DNA from: an uncultured Bacillota bacterium
Lineage (GTDB): Bacteria; Bacillota; Clostridia; Peptostreptococcales; Anaerovoracaceae
NCBI GenBank assembly: GCA_949287095.1
Contig: CASEFA010000011.1
Span: 1-64,000, forward strand
Direction: 5' to 3'
DNA: 64,000 nt
Numbering within the stretch: position 1 is the stretch's first letter; each line of letters opens with the position of its first letter. Position numbers and translations under genes: made by a program. This document shows, one piece after another, positions 43,007-52,512 of this stretch. The notes beneath the pieces were generated by a model. That model was not told where the DNA came from. It did no database searches and saw nothing but the letters and a program-made list of their open reading frames with translations.

Positions 43007-44674
43007 TCAATTTCTGTTCCGGCTCTCATAAACGACTTTTCCGCCGACCATCGTCATAACCGGTCTGATGTCTTTTATCTCCGCAGGGTCAACGGTGAAT
43101 ATGTCTCTGTCTAAGAGGACCATGTCCGCATAGTAGCCGGGCTTTATTCTGCCTTTGACATCCTCCATGAACTCGGCATACGCGCTCTCATAGGTGTATG
43201 CGTCCACTGCCGTTTCAACGTCTACGCACTCTTTGGCGTAAAAGCCTCCTTCGGGACGGCCGTCTCTGCCCTTTCTCGTAACCGCCATATAGATATTCTC
43301 GAATGGATTGTAGTATTCTACAGGGCAGTCCGTTCCGTAAGAAAGATGTGCGCCCCTCTTTATGAGAGTTCCGAAGGCGTATGAAGTGGATGCCAGCTCC
43401 CTGCCGCAGAGCTCCTCCACTATGTTCATGTCGTAGTCGATAAATACGGGCTGTGCAAATACCAGAATATCATCTCTGACTATGCGCTCTAAAATCTCTT
43501 CGTCGGTTATCTGACAGTGTATGAGGCCGTGACGAAGGCTGTTCCTGCCGTCGATAAATGCCTTCTCGTAGCTTTCAATGGTCTTTTCCACAGCCATATC
43601 GCCTATGCAGTGTGTAACGACCTGAATGCCGTTTTCCTTTGCCAGCCTGCAGAATTCATCCATATCCTCGTCTTTCAGCCATACGAGTCCATGATTATCA
43701 GGGTCGCCTGCATATCCGTTCTTCATGAGTGCAGTCCTCGCTCCCAGACTTCCGTCCTTGAAGAGCTTCAGAGGCCCCAGGGTCAGCCATGCCGTTCCGT
43801 CTGCGGATGCGCCGCTGCCGCCCATGTTTCCTCCGTACCCGTACTTTGCGTACGCGCCTGATCTGAGATCTTCTCTGAATGCATCTATATCGTTAAAGCA
43901 CACCTGATGTCTGTACCTGATGATGGCTTCACCGCTTTCATATACGTCCTCGAACATTTTGAACGCAGCGGGACCGTCCATAAACGAAGTTCCGACATCG
44001 TTGCTCTGTACCGACGTTATTCCCCGGGAAACCGCATCCTTCATGGTGTCTGTGAGCATGCTGCGTCTCTCCTCTATGGAGAAGTCAGGAATTACATCCT
44101 TTGCTATATTACATGCATTTCCTGTGAAAATGCCGTTAGGATATCCGTCCTCCCCTATGAGAAAACTGCCGTCCGGATACTGAGGGGAACTGCCGTCTAT
44201 TCCCAGCATTTCAATGAGTTTCGTATTGGTGGACACTATATGTCCGCAGACCCTCTCGAGGCAGATTGGAAAGTCGGTGCTGATTTTGTCGAGGTCGTGC
44301 CTGTCCGGCATCCTGTCTCCGTCAGTAAAGAAATCCTGATTCCAGCCCGTGGCATGAAGTCCGTTCTTCACCCGTTCAGGATGCTCTGCCGCAAACCTTC
44401 TGCATATTTCCACCATCTCGTCTATGGATTTTACTCCGTCAATCTGCGCCTGATTCATGGCCTCCCCGGTCTGCATGAAGTGAAGATGGCTGTCATTGAG
44501 GCCTGGTATCAGTGTCCTTCCCTCACAATCGGTCCTTTCTGCATCCGCACCTGCTCCTGCCAGAATCTCCTCGTCGGTTCCAACCGCTTTTATAAGGCCG
44601 TCTTCTACCAGTACCGCCCGGGCATATACGCCCTTCTCCACGTAAACCTTCGCGTTGTATAATGCTTTTTTCAT
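43007..44674 (-). CDS. YtcJ-like amidohydrolase
   Basis: A 555-residue metal-dependent hydrolase of the YtcJ-like group. The metal motif is LIPGLNDSHLHFMQTGE, followed by GWNQDFFTDGDRMPDRHDLD, the central IQVVTHCIGDMAVEKTIESY, a LRHGLIHCQITDEE segment and the closing LSYGTDCPVEYYNPFENIY. The end KPGYYADMVLLDRDIFTVDP belongs to the small beta domain. Substrate unknown; it probably hydrolyses amides or exocyclic imines. GAGGAGG precedes the ATG. It is flanked by terminators and appears to be a single-gene unit. Confidence 0.88.
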   Translation of the reverse strand: MKKALYNAKVYVEKGVYARAVLVEDGLIKAVGTDEEILAGAGADAERTDCEGRTLIPGLNDSHLHFMQTGEAMNQAQIDGVKSIDEMVEICRRFAAEHPERVKNGLHATGWNQDFFTDGDRMPDRHDLDKISTDFPICLERVCGHIVSTNTKLIEMLGIDGSSPQYPDGSFLIGEDGYPNGIFTGNACNIAKDVIPDFSIEERRSMLTDTMKDAVSRGITSVQSNDVGTSFMDGPAAFKMFEDVYESGEAIIRYRHQVCFNDIDAFREDLRSGAYAKYGYGGNMGGSGASADGTAWLTLGPLKLFKDGSLGARTALMKNGYAGDPDNHGLVWLKDEDMDEFCRLAKENGIQVVTHCIGDMAVEKTIESYEKAFIDGRNSLRHGLIHCQITDEEILERIVRDDILVFAQPVFIDYDMNIVEELCGRELASTSYAFGTLIKRGAHLSYGTDCPVEYYNPFENIYMAVTRKGRDGRPEGGFYAKECVDVETAVDAYTYESAYAEFMEDVKGRIKPGYYADMVLLDRDIFTVDPAEIKDIRPVMTMVGGKVVYESRNRN

Positions 44675-44765
44675 GTCAGACCTCCTCGTTTTCCTGATTA
44701 CAGCCCTATTTTACAACTTTTTTACTCCCGTCGCAACAGCATCTGCGGGAATCTTCCTTCAACGC

Positions 44766-44808
44766 AAAAAGGCCGCCGCCGGACCATTTAAGGTCACAGG
44801 CAGCAGCC
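44766..44808 (-). terminator. Terminator after rpmF
   Basis: On the minus strand GGCTGCTGCC pairs with GGCGGCGGCC (two G-U pairs), with an inner GACC/GGTC, followed by TTTTT. Confidence 0.7.
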
Positions 44809-44860
44809 TCTCTTCTTCATCTTCTGCAAGGCACAGGGCCTTTATGTACAGATTCGATAA

Positions 44861-45043
44861 TTAAGCTTCTGCAGATACTACTTCTTTACCGTCATAGTAA
44901 TTGCAATTCGGGCAAACTCTGTGCGGAAGCTTAGGCTCATGACACTGCGGACAAATAGAAAGTCCAGGCATGGTCTTTTTCATATTCTGAGACTTTCTGC
45001 TGTCTCTTCTTGCCTTAGATGTTTTCCTCTTTGGAACTGCCAT
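44861..45043 (-). CDS. rpmF: 50S ribosomal protein L32
   Basis: A 60-residue ribosomal protein. [19 protein letters not shown] is the standard L32 N-terminus and the zinc-ribbon form is kept (CPQC and CPNC). GGGGAGG precedes the ATG. The DUF177 (YceD) gene usually found just upstream is not here; ackA is upstream instead, and rpmF has its own promoter. Confidence 0.97.
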   Translation of the reverse strand: MAVPKRKTSKARRDSRKSQNMKKTMPGLSICPQCHEPKLPHRVCPNCNYYDGKEVVSAEA

Positions 45044-45122
45044 TATCTACACCTCCCCTGTGCTCACTGCTTATCTGAATTCACGCAGCCAAAAGCCGCG
45101 GATAATTCGCGTTAACTTCTAA

Positions 45123-45151
45123 AGTATATACTTTTTCCATTTAGATGTCAA
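45123..45151 (-). promoter_or_regulatory. Promoter of rpmF
   Basis: TTGACA (45146-45151), 17-base spacer, TATACT (45123-45128) on the minus strand: close to consensus, as suits a ribosomal protein gene. Confidence 0.8.
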
Positions 45152-45207
45152 CTCTTATTTTCCGGGTTCCGGCCGAAATCCGTAAGGCGTTTCCCGGATC
45201 GCTCGGA

Positions 45208-46410
45208 CTATTTTACTTTTCTTGCGATATTGTAAGTGTCTCTTGCAATCATCAGCTCTTCATTGGTAGGTATGAGGAGCAGTTTAACTTTGGAATCCTC
45301 AGTGCTGATTTCTGTTTCCTTTCCTCTTACCTTGTTCTTTATAGGATCGAGCTTGATTCCCAGGTTTCCGAGGTTAGTGCAGATGATATCTCTCATGTAT
45401 ACGTCGTTTTCACCTACGCCTGCGGTAAATACGATAGCATCAACGCCGTTCATTTCTGCGATGTAAGCTCCGATATAGAATCTTACCTTGTGGGCAAATA
45501 CTCTGAGTGCAAGGGCAGCTCTCTCATTTCCCTCGGAAAGAGCATCTTCCAGATCTCTAAAATCGCTGGAAACGCCGGAAATACCGAGAACTCCGGATTT
45601 CTTGTTCAGGATTTCGTTGGCAACACCCTGAGGAAGGTTCTCCTTCTCCCTGATGTAGGTAACGATTGCAGGGTCGATATCTCCGCAGCGGGTACCCATT
45701 ACGAGACCCTCAAGCGGTGTGAATCCCATGGACGTATCCACTACTCTGCCGTGCTTTATAGCCGTAACGGATGCACCGTTTCCAAGGTGGCAGGTTATAA
45801 TCTTAAGGTCGTTAATGTTAGTGTTAAGCATTGCGGCTGCTCTCTGAGCTACGAACTTGTGAGAAGTTCCGTGGAAGCCGTATCTTCTGATTCCGTACTT
45901 TTCGTAGTACTCATAAGGAATTGCATAGATGTATGATTCAGGCGGCATGGTCTGATGATAAGCCGTATCGAATACGCCAACCATCGGAGTGTCCGGCATA
46001 AGCTCTCTGCATGCTGCAATACCCATCAGGTTAGGCGGGTTATGAAGCGGAGCGAGCTCTACGCACTCTTCCAGCGCCTTTATAACGTCGTCGGTGATGA
46101 GCACGGATTCAGCGTACTTCTCGCCAGCATGAACAACTCTGTGTCCTACAGCTCCGATTTCGTCCATGGACTTTACAACACCGTACTCAGGATTCTGAAC
46201 AGCGTCGAGAACCTGTGCAATGGCGTCCTTATGATCCTTCATCGGAACTTCCTTTACAACCTTATCCATTCCGATCTTGGTGTGGTTGATTACGGAACCA
46301 TCCATGCCGATTCTCTCTACGAGACCTTTGCACATAAGGGACTCGTTCTGCATGTCGAGCACCTGATACTTCAGGGAAGAACTTCCGCAATTGATTACTA
46401 ATACTTTCAT
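45208..46410 (-). CDS. ackA: Acetate kinase
   Basis: Makes ATP from acetyl phosphate. [20 protein letters not shown] opens it; [45 protein letters not shown] and [13 protein letters not shown] are family motifs. 400 residues, complete. ATGGAGG precedes the ATG. The phosphotransacetylase gene (pta) is not next to it. It fits substrate-level phosphorylation in a fermenting anaerobe. Confidence 0.97.
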   Translation of the reverse strand: MKVLVINCGSSSLKYQVLDMQNESLMCKGLVERIGMDGSVINHTKIGMDKVVKEVPMKDHKDAIAQVLDAVQNPEYGVVKSMDEIGAVGHRVVHAGEKYAESVLITDDVIKALEECVELAPLHNPPNLMGIAACRELMPDTPMVGVFDTAYHQTMPPESYIYAIPYEYYEKYGIRRYGFHGTSHKFVAQRAAAMLNTNINDLKIITCHLGNGASVTAIKHGRVVDTSMGFTPLEGLVMGTRCGDIDPAIVTYIREKENLPQGVANEILNKKSGVLGISGVSSDFRDLEDALSEGNERAALALRVFAHKVRFYIGAYIAEMNGVDAIVFTAGVGENDVYMRDIICTNLGNLGIKLDPIKNKVRGKETEISTEDSKVKLLLIPTNEELMIARDTYNIARKVK

Positions 46411-46482
46411 TTACGTCCTCCATATGTATTATTCTATAAATAAAATACAGGTTTAACCTTTAAAATTTTACATCAAAAAACA

Positions 46483-47640
46483 TTAGAAATCAAGGGCTCC
46501 CGCCCCTTTAATGATAGTAGTTTTTTTAACAAACTCAGACTCGTCATAAAGATTCTTACCCGCTATGAGGTTGTAGATATCGGCAGCCTGTACGTCCTTT
46601 TTCATCACTTCTGTTACCGCCTCATCGAAATATGAATCCCTTCCGACTTTATCGATAATCGGAATTCCGGCAAGTTCATTCTTCTTTATGTATTTCAGGA
46701 ATTTCCCTCCGGTCTCGTTCATGGCAAGAGGTCTTATGTACGTGACAAAACCGGCAGCCGCTCCCTTTTCTATTCCAAGCAGTGTCTGGGCCAGAAGCCT
46801 TCCTATCCGTGTATACGGGTAACGCTTTGACTTTACTCTTTCAATAAAGTCCTCCATGGAACCGGCGTATCTTATCTCCTTTTTCAGCTTGTTCTCCAGT
46901 CCTTCCCCTGCCGAAGCAATTCTTTCAAGTTGCTCCGGATCCGCAAGGAGAATCCTGCTCCTCACCAGGTTCCAGTAGTTTTCCTCCATGGCCTTAAGCC
47001 TTCCGCCTTCGACCTTTTTAAGCTTACGCCTTATATCACTCGCCGTTTCGTGATGTCCCGCTCCCGTTCGCTTTACGGAAACAGGCATGACCTCCGTCCC
47101 CGGATTTTCTTCGTTAAGCTTTAAAAGAACCTTCAGATACTCGAGAGCAAGTATATCGTTGGGTTCCGATGTCAGTTCAGGGTCGATTCCGGCTCTTTCT
47201 CTCGCTTCAGCGGCTGCGGCGTGATATGACTTTCCCGCGGCAAGGGCTTCCTTCATGGCATTATCGATTCTGCCCGAGCTGCTTCTTAAAATTTCGGCCG
47301 CCCTGACGAGCCTTTCCGTATCTCCGCTTTCGCTTCCGAACACCAGTCGGGAAATTCCGCCAGTGCCGAAGAGAGTTTTAACTGCTCCTTCTGCGAAGAT
47401 TTCTGCGCTGGAAGATGCATAGATTACCGGAAGTTCAATCACCAGATCGGCTCCGCCTCTGACCGCTTCTTCCGCTCTTTCCCACTTACTGAAAACAGCG
47501 GGTCCTCCCCGCTGTACAAAATTTCCGCTCATTACGCACACGCAAACGTCGCATCCCGTCAGAATGCGCCCCTGCTCTATTACGTATTTATGTCCCCTGT
47601 GAAAGGGATTGAATTCGGCTACTACTCCGAACGCCTTCAT
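46483..47640 (-). CDS. tmcAL: tRNA(Met) cytidine acetate ligase TmcAL
   Basis: A 385-residue HIGH-type nucleotidyltransferase-like protein (B. subtilis YlbM family). It activates acetate with ATP and transfers it to the wobble cytidine of elongator tRNA(Met). GVVAEFNPFHRGHKYVIEQ, VMSGNFVQRGGPAVFSKWER and ADLVIELPVIYASSSAEIFA are characteristic. The start overlaps the previous stop as TAATG. Being next to ackA is fitting because its substrate is acetate. Confidence 0.92.
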   Translation of the reverse strand: MKAFGVVAEFNPFHRGHKYVIEQGRILTGCDVCVCVMSGNFVQRGGPAVFSKWERAEEAVRGGADLVIELPVIYASSSAEIFAEGAVKTLFGTGGISRLVFGSESGDTERLVRAAEILRSSSGRIDNAMKEALAAGKSYHAAAAEARERAGIDPELTSEPNDILALEYLKVLLKLNEENPGTEVMPVSVKRTGAGHHETASDIRRKLKKVEGGRLKAMEENYWNLVRSRILLADPEQLERIASAGEGLENKLKKEIRYAGSMEDFIERVKSKRYPYTRIGRLLAQTLLGIEKGAAAGFVTYIRPLAMNETGGKFLKYIKKNELAGIPIIDKVGRDSYFDEAVTEVMKKDVQAADIYNLIAGKNLYDESEFVKKTTIIKGAGALDF

Positions 47641-48212
47641 TATTCTTCAGCTCCGTCTCCTACAGGAATCTGAATCTTGTGAGGCTTGATTTCCTGTTCG
47701 TCGGTTTCTCTGGCCATCTCTCTGATTTCGTTCATATCAGCCGCAATCTTGTTTCCGATCTCAGCAAAATGGTTGTCCATTTCCTGATACATTGCCGCAA
47801 AGTACTTGTCGTTCAGCTCTTCCATCTTCTTCTGGAAATTAAAGAGAACCTCGTCCATATAGTTGAATGTGCGCAGCTTCATATCTTTAGCGTACACATC
47901 GGCTCTGGTGTAGATATTATCGGCCACCTCCACTGCACGCTGAGTGATGACGTCCTTTTCCACCATGAGATCTGCCTGTTTCTTGGCTTCGATGATTATC
48001 TTCTCGTACTCTGTTCTGGCATCCTCCAGAATTCTGTCCTTTTCATCCCTGACCCATTTTGCCTGCTGAACATCGTCAGGAAGACTCAGTCTTATGCCTT
48101 TGGTAATCTCCAGAAGCTCATCGGCATCTACCATGATCTTCCCGGTCAGAGGAAGTCCCGGAGCGTTTTTCACGATATCTTCAATTTCCTCTAAAAATTC
48201 AAGTACTGTCAT
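47640..48212 (-). CDS. Coiled-coil protein (ATP synthase B-like) of unknown function
   Basis: A 190-residue, charged, helical protein without membrane segments. The middle (WVRDEKDRILEDARTEYEKI, IIEAKKQADLMVEKD) resembles the stalk of AtpF-like or DivIVA-like coiled coils. Proteins like this are found in this position between coaD and tmcAL in many clostridia, but no function is established that I know of. GTGGAGG precedes the ATG. Confidence 0.75.
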   Translation of the reverse strand: MTVLEFLEEIEDIVKNAPGLPLTGKIMVDADELLEITKGIRLSLPDDVQQAKWVRDEKDRILEDARTEYEKIIIEAKKQADLMVEKDVITQRAVEVADNIYTRADVYAKDMKLRTFNYMDEVLFNFQKKMEELNDKYFAAMYQEMDNHFAEIGNKIAADMNEIREMARETDEQEIKPHKIQIPVGDGAEE

Positions 48213-48230
48213 TTTTTATTCCTCCACAAT

Positions 48231-48719
48231 CTACCGATGAAATTTATTCTTTATCTCTTCCAGAATAGAAACCGGAACCAGCCCGTCGGCGCTTCCTCCC
48301 AGCGAAACCACTTCTTTAATCATACTGGAACTGATAAAAGAATATCTGGGGCTCGTCATGAGAAAAACCGACTCGGTTCCCGGATTAAACAGACATGCGT
48401 TCATCTGCGCCATCTGTATTTCATACTCAAAATCCGATGTTGCTCTGAGACCTCTCACTACTGCGTCAAAGCCTCCGGCATTGACGTAATCCGCAAGAAG
48501 TCCCTGAAAGCTGTCTACGGTCACGTTGGAAAGTCCCAGCTCTCCCACGATGTCCTCAATCTGCCGCACTCTTTCCTCTCTGGTAAAGAGCGGAGACTTG
48601 TTAGGGTTTACTATAACTCCCACCACCAGTTCATCGAACATCCTGGACGCCCTCTTAATAATATCGAGGTGTCCGTTGGTCATCGGATCGAACGAACCGG
48701 TATACAAAGCTCTTTTCAT
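48231..48719 (-). CDS. coaD: Phosphopantetheine adenylyltransferase
   Basis: Adenylates 4'-phosphopantetheine in coenzyme A synthesis. MKRALYTGSFDPMTNGHLDI holds the TxGH motif, followed by VVRGLRATSDFEYE, FLMTSPRYSFISSSMIKEV. 162 residues, normal. Directly downstream of rsmD with only 2 bases between; the ribosome site is weak, suggesting coupling. Confidence 0.97.
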   Translation of the reverse strand: MKRALYTGSFDPMTNGHLDIIKRASRMFDELVVGVIVNPNKSPLFTREERVRQIEDIVGELGLSNVTVDSFQGLLADYVNAGGFDAVVRGLRATSDFEYEIQMAQMNACLFNPGTESVFLMTSPRYSFISSSMIKEVVSLGGSADGLVPVSILEEIKNKFHR

Positions 48720-48721
48720 AT

Positions 48722-49288
48722 TTACATGTTATCCTTTTGATCGTCCCGGGCGCAGCTGTAAAGAGTCAGCTTCGTATGCCCGTATTTTTTTTCTTTAAAG
48801 GCCTTAAGGCGACCCGACAAATCCGGCAGGCTCTCGTCGGCCCTGTGTTCTGCTACTATTATACCTTTTTCTGACAATAAATCAAGACTGTCTATCTCCT
48901 CCAGAGCAGGCACGTAAAATCCCGAGTTATACGGCGGGTCGATGTAAAATATGTCGACCTTTTCCTTTATCCTCCTCAGTGCCGAAAGATAGTCGCAGGC
49001 GAACACCCTCGACCTTTCCGAAGCCCCACACTTTTCGATGTTCGTCTTTATGATTCTGATGCTGTCTCTTGACGCGTCGCAGAAGTACGCCTTTTCCGCG
49101 CCTCTTGACAGCGCTTCAAGGCCTATGGCTCCCGTCCCCGCGAACAGGTCGCAGAACACCGCGCCGTCTATGTCGTACATGAGGAGATTGAAAACAGACT
49201 CCCTCACCTTGTCTCCCGTAGGTCTCACATCGTGTCCGTAAGGGGTCTCCAGCCTTCTTCCCCTGTATTCACCCGTTATTATCCTCAT
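48722..49288 (-). CDS. rsmD: 16S rRNA (guanine(966)-N2)-methyltransferase RsmD
   Basis: Methylates G966 of 16S rRNA. MRIITGEYRGRRLETP, RPTGDKVRESVFNLL, the SAM site DLFAGTGAIGLEALSRGA and the catalytic IFYIDPPYNSG are present. The ATG at 49288 has CAAGGAG upstream; the open frame extends to 49312 inside recG. 188 residues. Confidence 0.95.
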   Translation of the reverse strand: MRIITGEYRGRRLETPYGHDVRPTGDKVRESVFNLLMYDIDGAVFCDLFAGTGAIGLEALSRGAEKAYFCDASRDSIRIIKTNIEKCGASERSRVFACDYLSALRRIKEKVDIFYIDPPYNSGFYVPALEEIDSLDLLSEKGIIVAEHRADESLPDLSGRLKAFKEKKYGHTKLTLYSCARDDQKDNM

Positions 49289-49301
49289 ATTAACTCCTTG
49301 T

Positions 49302-51353
49302 CTATATCTCAAGTCTTATGTTTCCGTTAAACAGCTTCTCCACTCTCTTTCGAACTCCGGCGTTTTCAGCCTTTGAAAGAGACGGATCCTCTTCGATAAG
49401 CCTCTTTGCCGCCTTTGACGCCTTCTCCAGGACGTCGCCGTGACGAATGAGATCGCTAAGCGAAAGCTGTGGAAGTCCGTGCTGTCTCGTTCCGAATATG
49501 TCGCCGGGCCCGCGGAGCTGAAGGTCCTTTTCCGCTATCTCAAAGCCGTCGGTGGTTTTGCACATTACCTCCATGCGCTCTTTCGCCCTGTCCGAATCCC
49601 CTGCCGAGATAAGATAGCAGTATGACGCTCCGCTTCCTCTTCCGACCCGTCCTCTCAGCTGGTGAAGCTGAGCCAGTCCGAACCTCTCAGCGTTTTCTAT
49701 TATCATAACCGTCGCATTGGCAACGTTGATTCCAACCTCTATGACCACTGTGGATACTAAAAGTCTGACGTCGCCCTCCTCGAAGGCCGACATTATCCGG
49801 TCCTTCTCCTCCTGCTTCATCGCTCCGTGGATGAGGGCCGATTTCACGCGTGGGAATTTCTCCTTTATTTCATCAAATAACGCCTCTGCGCTTACGGCGT
49901 CCACCGCATCAGAGTCCTCTATGAGAGGTGCGACAACGTAGACCTGACGGCCATTTTCTATTTCCTCCATGGCCTTTCCGTAGGCGTAATCTCTGTCCTC
50001 CGGGTAGAGGCTTTCCGTCTTTACCGGCTTTCTGCCCTCAGGCATGGTTCTTATCTGTGATATGTCAAGGTCCCCGTAAAGGACCACCGCAAGGGTTCTC
50101 GGAATAGGTGTCGCGGTCATGACGAGGGTGTTGGGAAAGCCCCCCTTTGCGCCAAGGGTCTTTCTCTGGTTCACTCCGAACCTGTGCTGCTCGTCGGTTA
50201 TCACAAGGCCCGGATTTTTAAACTCAACTCCGTCCGAAAGCACCGCGTGGGTAGCCGCCAGAACGTCTATCTCTCCGGATTTAAGCTTTTCTATGACATC
50301 TCTCTTTTCCGCCGCCTTCATGCTGCTGCAGAGAAGTCCCGTCCTTATTCCGTGTCTGCCAAGGTCTGACGTCAGAGTATTAAGGTGCTGACGCGCCAGA
50401 ATCTCCGTAGGCGCCATCATTACGCTCTGATATCCGCATTTTGCGGCGCAGAACATGGCTGTTTCCGCCACAGCCGTCTTTCCCGAGCCTACATCTCCCT
50501 GAATCAGCCTGTTCATCGGCTTTTCCGACTCAAGATCTGCCGCAATGTCTTTCCATGCCTTCTCCTGGTCAGGGGTAAACTGAAATCCCAGGCCTTCCGT
50601 GAACTCTTCACTTCTCCCGCAGTCTATGACGATGCCCCGGCCTCTTCCGGCGTTTCCCGCTCTTGCGGCGAACATTCCCGCTTCAAGGGCGAAGAGCTCG
50701 TCGAATATCATGCGGAATTTAGCCTGTCTCGTCTTAAGTCCGTCCTCCGGAAAATGAATGTTCTCAAGAGAAAATTTTATATCCGCCAGTCGGTTTTCCC
50801 TGGCGATTTTTTCCGGTATCCAGTCTTTAATCTCCCCGTAAAGACCTCTTACTTCTCCCTGAAGCCGTCTTATCTCCTTCTGTGATATTCCCTTAATCTC
50901 AGGATACACGGGAAGTATTCCTCTGACGTCGTTTCTGCCGCCCTCCGCTGCAAAATCCGGGTGTATCATCTGAAGCCTTCCGCCGCTTTCGGTGACCCGG
51001 CCGTAAAACACGAACCTGTCCCCTTTGGCGAAGGACTTTTCAAAGTATTTACCCGTGAAATACACAACGTCCATGGTGCCCGTATCGTCTTCTATTCTTA
51101 AGGATAAGGGCGAGGCGGATCTGCCTCTTACGAACGGTGAGTATCTTTTAGAAGCGACAAAGCCTGCAACGAGGGCGTCGTCTCCGGCTTTAAGTTCTCT
51201 TATGTTTCTTAAGGTTCTTCTGTCCTCGTATCCTCTCGGGAAAAAGTAGGCAAGATCCTCCAGGGTCTCTATGCCCGCGTCTCTTAATGCCTTTTCCTTT
51301 GCAGGGCCTATCCCCTTCAGCTCTTTTACGCTGCTTTCAAGTCTAATATCCAT
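49302..51353 (-). CDS. recG: ATP-dependent DNA helicase RecG
   Basis: Branch-migrates stalled replication forks and recombination intermediates. An N-terminal wedge (OB-fold) domain starts after VKELKGIGPAKEKALRDAG; helicase motifs are LIQGDVGSGKTAVAETAMF, APTEILARQH, ITDEQHRFGVNQR, VMTATPIPRTLA, and GRVGRGSGASYCYLIS; QLRGPGDIFGTRQHGLP is RecG-specific. 683 residues. The ATG overlaps the Asp23 gene by 11 bases. Confidence 0.96.
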   Translation of the reverse strand: MDIRLESSVKELKGIGPAKEKALRDAGIETLEDLAYFFPRGYEDRRTLRNIRELKAGDDALVAGFVASKRYSPFVRGRSASPLSLRIEDDTGTMDVVYFTGKYFEKSFAKGDRFVFYGRVTESGGRLQMIHPDFAAEGGRNDVRGILPVYPEIKGISQKEIRRLQGEVRGLYGEIKDWIPEKIARENRLADIKFSLENIHFPEDGLKTRQAKFRMIFDELFALEAGMFAARAGNAGRGRGIVIDCGRSEEFTEGLGFQFTPDQEKAWKDIAADLESEKPMNRLIQGDVGSGKTAVAETAMFCAAKCGYQSVMMAPTEILARQHLNTLTSDLGRHGIRTGLLCSSMKAAEKRDVIEKLKSGEIDVLAATHAVLSDGVEFKNPGLVITDEQHRFGVNQRKTLGAKGGFPNTLVMTATPIPRTLAVVLYGDLDISQIRTMPEGRKPVKTESLYPEDRDYAYGKAMEEIENGRQVYVVAPLIEDSDAVDAVSAEALFDEIKEKFPRVKSALIHGAMKQEEKDRIMSAFEEGDVRLLVSTVVIEVGINVANATVMIIENAERFGLAQLHQLRGRVGRGSGASYCYLISAGDSDRAKERMEVMCKTTDGFEIAEKDLQLRGPGDIFGTRQHGLPQLSLSDLIRHGDVLEKASKAAKRLIEEDPSLSKAENAGVRKRVEKLFNGNIRLEI

Positions 51354-51771
51354 CTGTTCCGTATTCTTTAAGCACCAGAAGGTCCCTTCTCGCCACCTGT
51401 TTTGACTTGACTCCCGTCACGTGAACGTTGATGTGGACCGGGACAGCCCCCTGCCTTTCCATTATGGTACCGGCTATGTGGGAGCAGAGATCCTCCACAA
51501 CCTTCTTTATTCCTGCGCCGAACTTTATTACCACGTATATATCGAGAAGCAGATATTTCCTTTCGCCGTCAGCCCCTTTGCTCACGTCTATAACCGACGC
51601 CACATCGGCAGGATATGAACGGCTGTTTTCCGGAATGATCTTTCCCCGCTTCGTGGAAGGCCAGACCTTACCCTCGCATTCGGGGCTTTTAGCCGCGTCT
51701 ATGAGCATATCCGCAAAAATCTGATCTGAGACGGTAATCTGCCCCAGCTCCGTATTTTTAGAAAGAGTCAT
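51343..51771 (-). CDS. Asp23/Gls24 family envelope-stress protein
   Basis: A 142-residue protein of the Asp23/DUF322 family. LGQITVSDQIFADMLIDAA, YLLLDIYVVIKFGAGIKKVV and VPVHINVHVTGVKSK are typical. Exact role unclear; family members associate with the membrane and respond to alkaline or cell-wall stress. The dihydroxyacetone-kinase-like gene that often lies between it and recG is missing here. AAGGAGG precedes the ATG. Confidence 0.88.
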   Translation of the reverse strand: MTLSKNTELGQITVSDQIFADMLIDAAKSPECEGKVWPSTKRGKIIPENSRSYPADVASVIDVSKGADGERKYLLLDIYVVIKFGAGIKKVVEDLCSHIAGTIMERQGAVPVHINVHVTGVKSKQVARRDLLVLKEYGTDGY

Positions 51772-51816
51772 TATGATGACCTCCTTAATATATTCTTACA
51801 CTGTATACGCCTTCCC

Positions 51817-51825
51817 ATTATATCA
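51817..51825 (-). promoter_or_regulatory. Extended -10 before the Asp23 gene
   Basis: TGATATAAT on the minus strand, 46 bases before the ATG, with a weak TTATTC at 17-base spacing. It probably starts the recG-rsmD-coaD operon. Confidence 0.55.
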
Positions 51826-51847
51826 TACATTACGGGACGGAATAAAC

Positions 51848-51875
51848 AGAAAAACCCGCTTACTGTGAAGCGGGT
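51848..51875 (-). terminator. Terminator after rpmB
   Basis: ACCCGCTT pairs with AAGCGGGT across a 6-base loop and is followed by TTTTCTG on the minus strand. Confidence 0.85.
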
Positions 51876-51893
51876 CCTGAAAAGCCTTGGTAA

Positions 51894-52085
51894 TTAGATA
51901 GCGCGGTTAATCTTGCCTGATCTGATGCATCTGGTACAAACGTTAGCTCTTCTTACTGTTCCGTTGTCATTGATTCTAACGGTCTGAATGTTTGCATTCC
52001 ATTTTCTTCTGGTATGTCTGTTGGAATGGGATACGTTGTTTCCGGAAACCTGTCCCTTTCCGCAAATTTCACATTTTCTTGACAT
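51894..52085 (-). CDS. rpmB: 50S ribosomal protein L28
   Basis: A 63-residue ribosomal protein, MSRKCEICGKGQVSGNNVSH with HTRRKWNANIQTVRI and VCTRCIRSGKI. Both cysteine pairs (CEIC, CTRC) are present, the zinc-binding form. The ATG at 52085 is set by AAAGGAGGTG upstream; the open frame runs on to 52184 through the leader. Confidence 0.97.
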   Translation of the reverse strand: MSRKCEICGKGQVSGNNVSHSNRHTRRKWNANIQTVRINDNGTVRRANVCTRCIRSGKINRAI

Positions 52086-52139
52086 CTGCCGCACCTCCTT
52101 TATAGTATAAGCATATATGCATGATAATCTGATTTCTGA

Positions 52140-52173
52140 TGCCGCACCGCCGGGAATATCCTCACCTGCGGCA
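52140..52173 (-). other. Hairpin at the 5' end of the rpmB message
   Basis: TGCCGCA pairs perfectly with TGCGGCA around a 20-base loop, starting about six bases after the expected transcription start. It could stabilize the transcript or take part in control. Confidence 0.4.
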
Positions 52174-52185
52174 ATCGCAAGCAAT

Positions 52186-52215
52186 ATTATACCACAAGCA
52201 ATTAAACTATTACAA
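52186..52215 (-). promoter_or_regulatory. Promoter of rpmB
   Basis: TATAAT (52186-52191) with an upstream TG (TGGTATAAT) and TTGTAA (52210-52215) 18 bases further on the minus strand. Confidence 0.65.
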
Positions 52216-52460
52216 GCACTTTTTTTGGGTTGTTTCTGCCTCTCTTTCTGTCATGGCAACCACTGGCGTAGTTTGCCATAGATGCCCGTTCTGCCGCTGT
52301 CACGGAAAACCGGGTTTGCCGTAAATATGTGTTGTGATGGTGTCATGGAGCGTCTGAGTGCGGCATAGATTGCAAACTTTTTTGCCAAAGAGTCTGTATT
52401 TGCTACGTTTTTACAAACTGTAAACCGCAAACCGCAAACTGCCGGCTGTAAAATTACCTG

Positions 52461-52489
52461 TTGCATACAGCCTCCGTTAGTGTTAGAAT
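52461..52489 (+). promoter_or_regulatory. Promoter of the riboflavin operon
   Basis: TTGCAT (52461-52466), 17-base spacer, TAGAAT (52484-52489), about 24 bases before the FMN aptamer. The remaining part of 52216-52460 shows no gene; it has short AAACCGC repeats near 52428-52440. Confidence 0.65.
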
Positions 52490-52512
52490 GAGTCCGTAAA
52501 AGTCAATAACAT

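Noticed and set aside
45160-45207. Terminator after ackA
   Set aside because: CCGGG and CCCGG can pair across a long loop, but no T run follows on the minus strand, so I could not support a terminator.
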